64,000 bases of DNA from Aliidiomarina halalkaliphila (GTDB taxonomy: Bacteria; Pseudomonadota; Gammaproteobacteria; Enterobacterales; Alteromonadaceae), in assembly GCF_007096385.1 (NCBI RefSeq), contig NZ_VJWL01000001.1, positions 434,001 through 498,000 on the forward strand, read 5' to 3'. A program made the position numbers and the translations under genes. Shown here piece by piece: positions 1-8,224 of the stretch. Numbering within the stretch: the stretch's first letter is position 1; each line of letters opens with the position of its first letter. Under the pieces are notes generated by a model, which saw only the letters and a program-made list of their open reading frames with translations, was not told the DNA's origin and did no database searches.

Positions 1-798
1 CCACGGGCATATCATTGGGCAGATGGCAGCGCGTATGTCAATCATGTGGAATTGGTTCGCAAGGCCCGGGGCGCCGAAATGCCACCGAGTTTCTGGGAAG
101 ACCCACTGATGTATCAGGGCGGTTCCGATACTTTTATTGGACCACGTCAGGATATTCCATTAGGTTCCGAAGACTGGGGCATCGATTTTGAGGGCGAAGT
201 TGCCATTATTACTGATGACGTTCCTATGGGTGTGCAAGCGGAGAATGCACGCAAGCATATTCGCCTACTTATGCTTGTTAACGATGTGTCGCTGCGAGGA
301 TTAATTCCGAACGAATTAGCCAAAGGTTTTGGTTTCTATCACTCGAAACCGAGTTCAGTATTTTCTCCGGTTGCGGTCACGCCCGATGAGCTTGGCGAAT
401 CGTGGCAGGGTGGTAAAGTGCATTTGCCACTGCGTTCGACCTATAACGGCGAGCTTTTCGGTTATCCTAATGCCGGAGAAGATATGACCTTTAACTTTGA
501 TCGTTTGGTTCAGCATGCCGCCACCACCCGTGCGCTCTGCGCTGGAACCATTATCGGGTCGGGCACGGTATCGAACAAACAAGGGACTGACCACGGTAGC
601 GCGGTGCCTGAAGGTGGCGTCGGTTACAGCTGTATCGCTGAAATCCGGATGATTGAAACCATTCGCGATGGTAAGCCAAGCACGCCATTTATGAAGTTTG
701 GCGATACCATTCGCATCGAGATGTTGGATGGGGAAGGTCAGAGTATCTTCGGTGCCATCGATCAGAAAGTCGTAAAATATTCAGGGCCTGATGCATGA
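1..798 (+). CDS. Fumarylacetoacetate hydrolase family protein (5' end outside window)
   Basis: The reading frame is open from base 1, so the gene begins upstream; the GTG at 46 is only an internal codon. The visible 265 residues form the C-terminal FAH fold, with the acidic metal-site pattern around DWGIDFEGEVA, the segment MLVNDVSLR and a GSGTVSNKQG loop. FAH-fold hydrolases cleave a C-C bond; beside a maleylacetoacetate isomerase the expected substrate is fumarylacetoacetate, giving fumarate and acetoacetate in tyrosine/homogentisate breakdown. It overlaps maiA by 4 bp, so translation is probably coupled. Family members of this type are roughly 330 residues, so about 60 N-terminal residues are missing. 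The family is clear; the exact substrate is inferred from the neighbour. Confidence 0.88.
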   Translation, partial: PRAYHWADGSAYVNHVELVRKARGAEMPPSFWEDPLMYQGGSDTFIGPRQDIPLGSEDWGIDFEGEVAIITDDVPMGVQAENARKHIRLLMLVNDVSLRGLIPNELAKGFGFYHSKPSSVFSPVAVTPDELGESWQGGKVHLPLRSTYNGELFGYPNAGEDMTFNFDRLVQHAATTRALCAGTIIGSGTVSNKQGTDHGSAVPEGGVGYSCIAEIRMIETIRDGKPSTPFMKFGDTIRIEMLDGEGQSIFGAIDQKVVKYSGPDA

Positions 799-1439
799 AG
801 TTGTACGGTTATTGGCGGTCTTCAGCAAGTTACCGGGTACGTATCGCACTGAACCTGAAACAGATTCCGTACGAGACCATACCTGTACACCTGTTGAAAG
901 CTGGTGGTGAGCAGAAAACTGAAGCATACCAGCAGCTTAATCCAGCGCGTTTGGTGCCCACCTTGGTAACCGACGATGGCGAGCATCTGAACCAATCACT
1001 GGCGATTATCGAGTATCTGGATGCTATAGCTCCAGAGCCTCGTTTAATTCCAGAGGATCCATTGACCGCGGCGCGAGTACGCACCTTAGCCTTGGATATG
1101 AGTGCCGATTTACAGCCCATCACTAATTTACGGATTTTGCAGTATCTGACTGGTGAGCTGAATCAACCCGACGAAACCAAACTGCGTTGGATCCAACACT
1201 GGGTAGCGCAAGCATTTCAAGCGTTTGAGCAGCGTCTAGGCCAAACCGCAGGACGTTACTGCGTGGGTGATCAGGTGACTTTGGCAGACATTTGCTTGGT
1301 GCCTCAAGTGTACAACGCTCAACGTTTTGGCATTGATTTGGCACCGTACCCTCGTATTCAACAAATCGTGGCCGCATTGAATGTGCTGCCGGCATTTGTA
1401 GATGCTAAGCCGGAAGCCCAGATCGACGCAAATAGTTAA
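795..1439 (+). CDS. maiA: Maleylacetoacetate isomerase (zeta-class GST)
   Basis: A 214-residue protein of the usual length. The N-terminal thioredoxin-like GST domain starts MKLYGYWRSSASYRVRIAL, with the zeta-class SSxxxR signature (Ser9, Ser10, Arg14) that binds glutathione; a helical C-terminal domain follows from about residue 85. It isomerises maleylacetoacetate to fumarylacetoacetate using glutathione, the step just before the upstream hydrolase. Its ATG overlaps the stop of that gene (ATGA), so the two form an operon that ends at a hairpin at 1497-1530. Nothing is missing or unusual. Confidence 0.93.
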   Translation: MKLYGYWRSSASYRVRIALNLKQIPYETIPVHLLKAGGEQKTEAYQQLNPARLVPTLVTDDGEHLNQSLAIIEYLDAIAPEPRLIPEDPLTAARVRTLALDMSADLQPITNLRILQYLTGELNQPDETKLRWIQHWVAQAFQAFEQRLGQTAGRYCVGDQVTLADICLVPQVYNAQRFGIDLAPYPRIQQIVAALNVLPAFVDAKPEAQIDANS

Positions 1440-1496
1440 GAAATGCAAAGGCCACAGCTCACTTCGGTGAGTTCAACGCACATTTCGTTCAAAGTA

Positions 1497-1530
1497 GCCC
1501 GTGATGACTCGTCATTCACGGGCATTTTTG
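1497..1530 (+). terminator. Rho-independent terminator of the FAH-maiA operon
   Basis: An 8-bp stem, GCCCGTGA (1497-1504) with TCACGGGC (1516-1523), is followed by a short T run. It lies 57 bp after the maiA stop. Confidence 0.75.
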
Positions 1531-1590
1531 CTTAAATAGCTAGGTTAAACTCTGAACGTCAGACATATTCCCATTACAAGGAATGCAGGA

Positions 1591-4098
1591 ATGAAAACAA
1601 AAATTACAATTGCTATTGCAGCCGCGTTAATGACGGTTGCCTGTGCCGGATCCGAACCACTTTCTCAGGGCAGTGCCCACGCGAATACGCCGAGTTCACA
1701 AGGCTTAGCTTCAGAAACTATCACGACTACTTCAGCTCGCCAAGTGAACACGGAAGCGCCGATCACCATGACTCAGATTATGGCGGATCCCGATTGGTTA
1801 GGGCGGTCTCCCGAGAGTGCATATTGGTCGTGGGACGGTCGCCATGTATTGTTTGATCGAAAGCGCGAGGGAAGCCCACAGCGGGATCGCTTTATTCGCG
1901 CGCTTACAGAAGGCGGCAACGGTGCTGTGGTGGCATTATCTGAATTGCATCAACATGCATACGCGAACGGTGTATTTAACGCCGATCGGAGTTTAAAAGC
2001 CTATATTTTTGAGCGCAATATCTTTGTGCTCAGCACGGATACGGGTTCAGTTATGCAATTAACCCGTGATAGCGCAAACAAATCCGATGTCCAGTTTTTG
2101 GCGGATGGTCGTTTGAGCTACCGTTCGGGTAATGATTTTTACGCGGTGAACCTAGCCAACGGCTTTACCGAACAGTTGGCATCATTGCAAATGCAAGATG
2201 CGCCTAAACCAGTCAAAGATCCTGCGGATATCCTCATGCAGGAAGAAATTGATCTGATTGAATACAATCGCGTGCAGCGACGTATCCAACTAGAACGCCA
2301 TGAAGATCAAGAACGTCTTCAGCAGGAAAACCCGAGCCTCGCCCCTAAGCCCATTTATCTTGGCCGCAATCAGCAAATCGCTGAGGTAAGCCTTTCTCCC
2401 GCTGGCGACCGCATGATTGTCGCACTTACTGAGCCACAAACGTGGCGTGGTGATAGCGATTTAATGCCCCGTTATGTCACTGAAACGGGTCGCATTGAAA
2501 ATCAAGACGTTCGCCGCCGGGTAGCTGATGCAAAACCGGTGCACCACACCTTATGGCTTATCGACATCGCCACCGGTGAGAAAACCGAGCTTAGCTACGC
2601 ATCTCTGCCTGGTTGGGATGAAGACGTTTTAAGGTCAGTTCGGGAAGAAAACTATGCCGCCCGTGGTGACACCTACGTAAGTGAGCGCAAAGCACGTGCC
2701 ATTGGGGTAATGCCGCGTTGGTCGGCACCAGAGGGGAATATCATCTGGAATCAAGATGGCAGCGCAGTGGCTTTGATGCTGCGTGCATGGGACAACAAAG
2801 ATCGCTGGATTGCGACTGTTGATCTCGAGGGCGCCCGCCTTAACTCACAACACCGGCTGCATGACGAAGCTTGGATTAACCGCGACTTCAATGCGTTTAA
2901 TTGGCTGCCGAACAGTCAACAACTTTGGTTCTTATCTGAAGAGTCGAACTATTCGCACCTATATGTGCGTGATGTAGCGCGTGGAACCACGCGGCAAGTC
3001 ACTTCGGGTCGCTATTTGGTTGACGAAGTGACATTGAATCACGCCGCCGACACTTTCTATTTCCAAGCCAACAAAGAGCACCCAGGTATCTTTGAGATCT
3101 ATCGTGTTCCTGTCGCAGGTGGGCAAGTGGAGCGTTTAACCCACCTAGAAGGCATTACAAGCTACGTACTGAGCCCTGATGAGTCACGCTTGCTATTAAC
3201 TCACAGCAGTGCATTACAACCGCCTGAGCTTTACGTGCAGACCACGGAGCCGGGCGCCACTGTAACACGCTTAACGGAAACAGTGACGGATGAGTTTTTG
3301 GCGATGCCTTGGCCAGCCCCAGAGATCGTACCGGTGCCTTCGAGCCACGTAGATGATCCGATCTACAGCCGTGTTTATCTGCCTGATAACTTCGATCCTA
3401 ATCGTGCTGAAGCTTATCCAGCAGTGGTGTTTATTCATGGAGCGGGTTACTTGCAGAATGCCCACGCGGGTTGGTCTAACTACTTCCGTGAATTTATGTT
3501 CCATAGCAAGTTAACGCAACAGGGTTACGTGGTCTTAGATCTCGATTTCCGGGGTTCAGCGGGCTATGGACGTGATTGGCGCACCGCCGTTTACCGTCAG
3601 ATGGGTACGCCAGAAGTCGAAGATTTGGTCGACGTAGTGGCTTGGATGGGTGAGCACCGTAATGTAGATGTTGAACGTGTGGGTACCTATGGTGGTTCCT
3701 ATGGCGGATTCTTAACCTTTATGGCGCTGTTCAATGAGCCTGGTTTATTTAAAGCAGGTGCTGCATTGCGCCCTGTTACCGATTGGGCCCATTACAACAC
3801 GGGATATACATCGAACATCTTGAATTTGCCTCAGGATGACATGATTGCCTATCGTCGCAGCTCACCCATTTATTTTGCTGAAGGTCTTGAAGATGCGCTG
3901 TTGATTAGCGCGCCTATGGTCGATGCGAATGTGTTCTTCCAAGACTCAGTGCGCTTAGTACAGCGTTTGATTGAGTTGGAAAAAGAGAACTTTGAGACTG
4001 CAATCTTCCCTGTTGAAGATCACGGCTTTGTGCAACCGTCGAGCTGGCTTGATCAGTATCGCCGAATCTACAAGCTATTTGAGGATAACTTAAAATAG
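1591..4098 (+). CDS. Secreted S9 family (DPP IV-type) prolyl oligopeptidase-like peptidase
   Basis: An 835-residue protein that starts with a hydrophobic export signal (MKTKITIAIAAALMTVACAG). The VAC at residues 16-18 could be a weak lipobox, so it is probably an envelope lipoprotein. Residues about 110-560 look like the beta-propeller of dipeptidyl peptidases; the alpha/beta hydrolase follows. The triad reads Ser703 in GGSYGG, Asp778 in VDANV (aligned by eye with the DPP IV catalytic Asp) and His811 in DHGF. Such enzymes release dipeptides from peptide N-termini. The gene stands alone between two terminators. The exact specificity (DPP IV-like or other S9) cannot be read from the sequence. 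Confidence 0.92.
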   Translation: MKTKITIAIAAALMTVACAGSEPLSQGSAHANTPSSQGLASETITTTSARQVNTEAPITMTQIMADPDWLGRSPESAYWSWDGRHVLFDRKREGSPQRDRFIRALTEGGNGAVVALSELHQHAYANGVFNADRSLKAYIFERNIFVLSTDTGSVMQLTRDSANKSDVQFLADGRLSYRSGNDFYAVNLANGFTEQLASLQMQDAPKPVKDPADILMQEEIDLIEYNRVQRRIQLERHEDQERLQQENPSLAPKPIYLGRNQQIAEVSLSPAGDRMIVALTEPQTWRGDSDLMPRYVTETGRIENQDVRRRVADAKPVHHTLWLIDIATGEKTELSYASLPGWDEDVLRSVREENYAARGDTYVSERKARAIGVMPRWSAPEGNIIWNQDGSAVALMLRAWDNKDRWIATVDLEGARLNSQHRLHDEAWINRDFNAFNWLPNSQQLWFLSEESNYSHLYVRDVARGTTRQVTSGRYLVDEVTLNHAADTFYFQANKEHPGIFEIYRVPVAGGQVERLTHLEGITSYVLSPDESRLLLTHSSALQPPELYVQTTEPGATVTRLTETVTDEFLAMPWPAPEIVPVPSSHVDDPIYSRVYLPDNFDPNRAEAYPAVVFIHGAGYLQNAHAGWSNYFREFMFHSKLTQQGYVVLDLDFRGSAGYGRDWRTAVYRQMGTPEVEDLVDVVAWMGEHRNVDVERVGTYGGSYGGFLTFMALFNEPGLFKAGAALRPVTDWAHYNTGYTSNILNLPQDDMIAYRRSSPIYFAEGLEDALLISAPMVDANVFFQDSVRLVQRLIELEKENFETAIFPVEDHGFVQPSSWLDQYRRIYKLFEDNLK

Positions 4099-4125
4099 CG
4101 CGGTAGATAGTTACACGCTATAAAC

Positions 4126-4158
4126 AAAAAGCCCGTTCAACAAAGAACGGGCTTTTTT
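4126..4158. terminator. Bidirectional terminator between the S9 peptidase and rhombosortase genes
   Basis: An 8-bp stem, GCCCGTTC (4131-4138) with GAACGGGC (4145-4152), has an A run on its left and six T on its right, so it can end both converging transcripts. Confidence 0.85.
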
Positions 4159-4176
4159 GTGAACGATGTAGTGTCT

Positions 4177-4755
4177 CTAGGAGGGGAGTACATCCTTTGG
4201 ACGCCGCCGCAATCCAGGAACCGCTAACACACCACCAAGCGCACCACCTAAATGAGCCAGATACGCAATTTCAGAGCCAATATACGGATTATATTGGCCT
4301 GCACTCATCATATCGATGACCAATTTAGCCACGAGACCGGCGAGCACGAAGAATCCCCAACGATTTTGCTGACGTACCAACAGAACACCCGCATACGCCA
4401 CAATGCCGTGGGTAATTCCTGAAAAGCCGACAAAGTAGGGTGCATCGGAGAGAATCAGTGGGATTAAGGCGGCAAACAGTGCGGCGAACGCCATTACATT
4501 GACCAACAGGCGTCCATGTACAACAGGTCTGAAAATAATAGCGACCAATATTAACGCAAGTACATTCATCAGCAAGTGATTGGTATTTAAATGAACCAAG
4601 TGGGTCGTGAATAAACGCCATGCTTGAGTGAATACGCCTTCAGGCTGAAGACTCAATATGGGATGAATACTTGGAATAGCATGAATCACAATCAATATGA
4701 GTGCGACAATGGTGGGCGCCAAATAAGGGCGCAGCGATGAAAAATAGGGCTTCAT
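4177..4755 (-). CDS. rrtA: Rhombosortase (rhomboid family intramembrane serine protease)
   Basis: A 192-residue polytopic membrane protein with about six hydrophobic segments. Rhomboid hallmarks are the HLNTNHLLMN segment (residues 55-64), the nucleophile Ser112 in GFSGITHG and His168 in AHLGGALGG. The small size and the GFSGxxHG motif match rhombosortases, which process proteins carrying a C-terminal GlyGly-CTERM signal. No protein in this window has an evident GlyGly-CTERM tail, so its substrates must lie elsewhere. It converges with the S9 peptidase gene and is divergent from ggt. A generic rhomboid is the alternative. Confidence 0.85.
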   Translation of the reverse strand: MKPYFSSLRPYLAPTIVALILIVIHAIPSIHPILSLQPEGVFTQAWRLFTTHLVHLNTNHLLMNVLALILVAIIFRPVVHGRLLVNVMAFAALFAALIPLILSDAPYFVGFSGITHGIVAYAGVLLVRQQNRWGFFVLAGLVAKLVIDMMSAGQYNPYIGSEIAYLAHLGGALGGVLAVPGLRRRPKDVLPS

Positions 4756-4838
4756 AGTTATTTTACCTACAGGAATACGTGCCCCTATGATAACTTTATT
4801 CGCAGAGATTCCGCAAAATCAGATGTGAGGTTTTTGGT

Positions 4839-6614
4839 ATGCAGCAGTTCTGGCCTTTGGTGAAGGGAAAACGCCTAATAATTATCGCAGTGAGCGTTTT
4901 CGCAGTGAGCGTAACCGCCTGTTCTCCGGTAACCCAGCAACGAGAGGCTTACGAGCCGGAAGCCGCTACAGGCTGGGAGCAACGTACAGCTACGACAGCC
5001 TCCAAATATATGGTCGCTGCAGCGAACCCGCATGCGGTTGAAGCGGGATTAGCAGTGCTTCGCGAAGGGGGAACTGCGATTGATGCGGCGGTCGCCGTAC
5101 AAGCCATGTTGACCCTAGTGGAGCCACAATCTTCAGGAATTGGGGGTGGTGCCTTTTTATTGTACTGGGACAACAGCACACAGCAGTTGCATAGTTTAGA
5201 CGCCCGAGAAACAGCGCCCATGGCGGCCACTCCTGAATTGTTTTTGGACGAAAATGGGAATGCACCCCGCTGGATAGATGCGGTGGTTGGCGGTCGCTCT
5301 GTAGGCACGCCTTCGGTGATGCGCGGATTAGAAGCGGCTCACCAACGCTGGGGCCAATTGGACTGGTCGCGGTTGTTCGATGAAAGTATAGAACTCGCAG
5401 AGTCAGGCTTCGAAGTGTCACCGCGCCTATCGCAATTGATTGAATTGGAATTTAACCCTGGTCTTGCGCGGATGCCGGTGGCGCGAGAGTATTTCTTCCC
5501 TAACGGTACCGCGCTGCAGCCTGGGCAACGTCGTGATAATCCAGAACTGGCGGATACCTTTCGCGCCTTAGCTGCGCAAGGGGCTGATGCGTTGCATCAG
5601 GGGCCGATTGCCGAAGATATCGTTCAGGCGGTTCAGAACAGTCCAATTGCACCAGGCTTGTTAAGCATGGAGGATCTGGCCGCGTATCAGCCTGTGTGGC
5701 GAGAACCTGTGTGCGGCGGTTATCGCGTGTACCGTATTTGCTCTATGGGGCCGCCAAGCTCTGGCGGTATTACGTTACTACAAAGTATGGCGTTGTTGGA
5801 GCCGTTTTCATTGCATGAGCTACCGGTAAATGGCGAACAAGCGCTGCATTATTTTACGCAAGCCTCACGCTTGGCATTTGCCGACCGCAATCGATATATT
5901 GCCGATGAGGATTATGTAGAAGTACCGTTAACGGCGCTCCTTGATCGAGATTACTTAGCCACCCGCACGCAGCTTATTGGTGAGAGGGATATGGGACTTG
6001 CGCAGCCCGGCGATTTGGAAGGCTTTCTTCGAAGCGATGATCAATCACTTGAACTGCCGAGCACAAGCCATATCAGTATCGTTGATCAGTACGGTAATGC
6101 GGTATCCATGACCACCACCATCGAAATGGGCTTTGGCTCGACGGTGATGACGCGAGGATTCCTATTAAACAATCAGCTTACGGATTTCTCTCTAGTACCC
6201 GAGGTTGATGGCATGCCCGTAGCTAATCGAGTTGAACCAGGTAAGCGGCCGCGTAGTTCAATGTCACCTGTGATTGTATTTGAAGATGAATCCAATGCTT
6301 TACTTCATGTGATTGGCTCACCGGGGGGCCCACGTATCATTAATTATGTAACGCAAACATTGATTGGTGTGCTTGATTGGGACTTAGATATTCAACAGGC
6401 CATGGATTTACCGCGCATCACCAATATGAATGGAGTGACAAGTATCGAGGAAGGAACCGCTATGGAAGCCTTAAAAGCCGCGTTAGAAGCACGCGGACAT
6501 CAGGTAGAGATGCGCGGGTTAAATAGTGGGCTTCATGGCATTTCGGTCACCCCCGACGGCTTTGTCGGTGGCGCGGATCCCCGCCGCGAAGGCAGAGCCC
6601 AGGGCGATGATTGA
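4839..6614 (+). CDS. ggt: Gamma-glutamyltransferase
   Basis: A 591-residue Ntn-hydrolase precursor. Residues 1-28 are a signal with a plausible lipobox (VTAC), so it is probably an envelope lipoprotein. It cleaves or transfers the gamma-glutamyl group of glutathione and similar compounds. Autocleavage is expected before Thr409 in the sequence LPSTSHISIVD, giving a large subunit and a small one of 183 residues. PRSSMSP and GSPGG mark the substrate pocket and oxyanion hole; the latter reads GSPGGPRI, with Pro where many homologues have Ser. The ATG at 4839 is preceded by GTGAGG. It is followed by the HIT gene after 43 bp. Confidence 0.95.
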   Translation: MQQFWPLVKGKRLIIIAVSVFAVSVTACSPVTQQREAYEPEAATGWEQRTATTASKYMVAAANPHAVEAGLAVLREGGTAIDAAVAVQAMLTLVEPQSSGIGGGAFLLYWDNSTQQLHSLDARETAPMAATPELFLDENGNAPRWIDAVVGGRSVGTPSVMRGLEAAHQRWGQLDWSRLFDESIELAESGFEVSPRLSQLIELEFNPGLARMPVAREYFFPNGTALQPGQRRDNPELADTFRALAAQGADALHQGPIAEDIVQAVQNSPIAPGLLSMEDLAAYQPVWREPVCGGYRVYRICSMGPPSSGGITLLQSMALLEPFSLHELPVNGEQALHYFTQASRLAFADRNRYIADEDYVEVPLTALLDRDYLATRTQLIGERDMGLAQPGDLEGFLRSDDQSLELPSTSHISIVDQYGNAVSMTTTIEMGFGSTVMTRGFLLNNQLTDFSLVPEVDGMPVANRVEPGKRPRSSMSPVIVFEDESNALLHVIGSPGGPRIINYVTQTLIGVLDWDLDIQQAMDLPRITNMNGVTSIEEGTAMEALKAALEARGHQVEMRGLNSGLHGISVTPDGFVGGADPRREGRAQGDD

Positions 6615-6657
6615 GTTCCCCATAAGATGAGTCACAACAAAGCAGAGGGTATAGCGG

Positions 6658-7023
6658 ATGAGTGAGACAATTTTTACCAAAATTATTAATCGAGAGATAC
6701 CTGCAGAGATTGTTTACGAGGATGATCTGGCATTAGCTTTTAAGGATATTAATCCACAAGCTCCGGTGCATTTGCTGATTATTCCAAAGCAACCTATTGC
6801 GACCGCGAATGCGATTACCCAAGACGATCGCGAAATTGTCGGCCATTTGTATTGGGTTGCAGGACAGATCGCGCGTCGAGACGGTTTTGCCGACGATGGT
6901 TATCGTCTGGTGATGAATTGCAATGATGATGGTGGCCAAACCGTGTATCACATTCATGTACACATGCTCGCGGGCAAACCCCTCGGCTGGCCACCTTACC
7001 AAGACCGGGTCAAAACCAAGTAG
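6658..7023 (+). CDS. hinT: HIT family purine nucleotide hydrolase (HinT-like)
   Basis: A 121-residue protein with the histidine triad HIHVHML (His98, His100, His102), the signature of branch-I HIT nucleoside phosphoramidases, which hydrolyse AMP-linked phosphoramidates. IFTKIINREIPAEIVYEDD near the start is typical of HinT. It probably shares a transcript with ggt upstream and converges with rlmI, only 8 bp separating the stop codons. Confidence 0.93.
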   Translation: MSETIFTKIINREIPAEIVYEDDLALAFKDINPQAPVHLLIIPKQPIATANAITQDDREIVGHLYWVAGQIARRDGFADDGYRLVMNCNDDGGQTVYHIHVHMLAGKPLGWPPYQDRVKTK

Positions 7024-7031
7024 GTTTAACC

Positions 7032-8216
7032 TTAGCGCTTGAGCACCAACCCTTTTAAGTACCAGCCTTCAGGGTAGTGAATGCCAATCGGGTGGTCCGG
7101 GGCTTGTTGGGTGCGATCAATAATCTTTAAATCGACCTTTGCATCTAAGCAACCATCAGCGACCACTTTCTGAAAGAGTTCAGGGCTCAGTAGCCCTGAA
7201 CAGGAGAACGTCATGAGGATGCCACCAGGGTTCAACAGGCTGGCAGCAAGGCGGTTGATATCTTTATATCCCCGACATGCGCGATTCAAGCTTTGCTTGG
7301 AGTCGACGAATTTGGGTGGATCCAACACGATGACGTCGAAGGTTTCTCCTTCATCTACAAAACGCCGGAGTTGCTCAAACACATCGGCTTTTAGGTACTC
7401 AATGACACCTGGGCGAATGGGGTTTAAGGTTTCGTTGTAGCGGGCCATCTCGAGTGCTTCTTCCGACACATCGACATTGATCACTCTGTGCGCACCGGCA
7501 AGGGCTGCATAGATGCCGAATCCGCCAGTATAACTAAAGCAGTTGAGTACAGTTTTGCCCTTCGAATATTGCTGAACCTTCTTACGCGCGTCGCGCTGGT
7601 CAAGGTAATAACCGGTTTTATGACCTGAACGGACGTTGACCGCAAGCTTAACGCCGTACTCTTCAATAATGACTGGGGGAATATCGACGCGTCCACGGCG
7701 TGGCCCCGTAACTTTGGGTAGACCTTCTTTGCCACGCACATCTACATCGGAACGTTCGTATACAGTGCAGTCTGGAAACAACTCGACGAGAGCGTCATAG
7801 ATCGCCTCTTCCCACACAGCGGCGCCGGCGGAGAGTAATTGCACCACCATCACATCGTCATAGCGGTCAATAGTGACGCCTGGCAATCCATCGGATTCGC
7901 CAGCGACAATACGATAGGCATTGGTATACGGGCACACTTCACGTTCACGCAAGCGATGAGCCGTTTCAATGCGTTCAACAAAGAAGTCTTTGTTGATATG
8001 CCGCCCCTGAGTAAAACTCCACACCCGTGCTCTGATTTGCGATGTTGGCGAAAATGCCGCAACCGCGAGCCATTCGCCTTTTTCGGAATATACATCCACG
8101 GTTTCGCCGTGCTTTGGCTTGCCGACGACTTTGGCAATGCCGCCACTAAATATCCACGGATGACGCCGAAGCAACGATTTCTCGCGCCCGGCTTTCATGA
8201 TAATGCGGTTGTTCAT
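7032..8216 (-). CDS. rlmI: 23S rRNA m5C1962 methyltransferase
   Basis: A 394-residue class I SAM methyltransferase matching RlmI in length and layout. The N-terminal PUA domain (about 1-75) contains GREKSLLRRHPWIFSGGI; a central domain leads into the Rossmann core with NCFSYTGGFGIYA (SAM binding) and VLDPPKFV; the catalytic cysteine region is FSCSGLL. It methylates C1962 of 23S rRNA. Its start lies 8 bp after the metG stop, and its AGGAAA ribosome-binding site overlaps that stop, so metG and rlmI are co-transcribed. Confidence 0.94.
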   Translation of the reverse strand: MNNRIIMKAGREKSLLRRHPWIFSGGIAKVVGKPKHGETVDVYSEKGEWLAVAAFSPTSQIRARVWSFTQGRHINKDFFVERIETAHRLREREVCPYTNAYRIVAGESDGLPGVTIDRYDDVMVVQLLSAGAAVWEEAIYDALVELFPDCTVYERSDVDVRGKEGLPKVTGPRRGRVDIPPVIIEEYGVKLAVNVRSGHKTGYYLDQRDARKKVQQYSKGKTVLNCFSYTGGFGIYAALAGAHRVINVDVSEEALEMARYNETLNPIRPGVIEYLKADVFEQLRRFVDEGETFDVIVLDPPKFVDSKQSLNRACRGYKDINRLAASLLNPGGILMTFSCSGLLSPELFQKVVADGCLDAKVDLKIIDRTQQAPDHPIGIHYPEGWYLKGLVLKR

Positions 8217-8224
8217 TCTATTTC

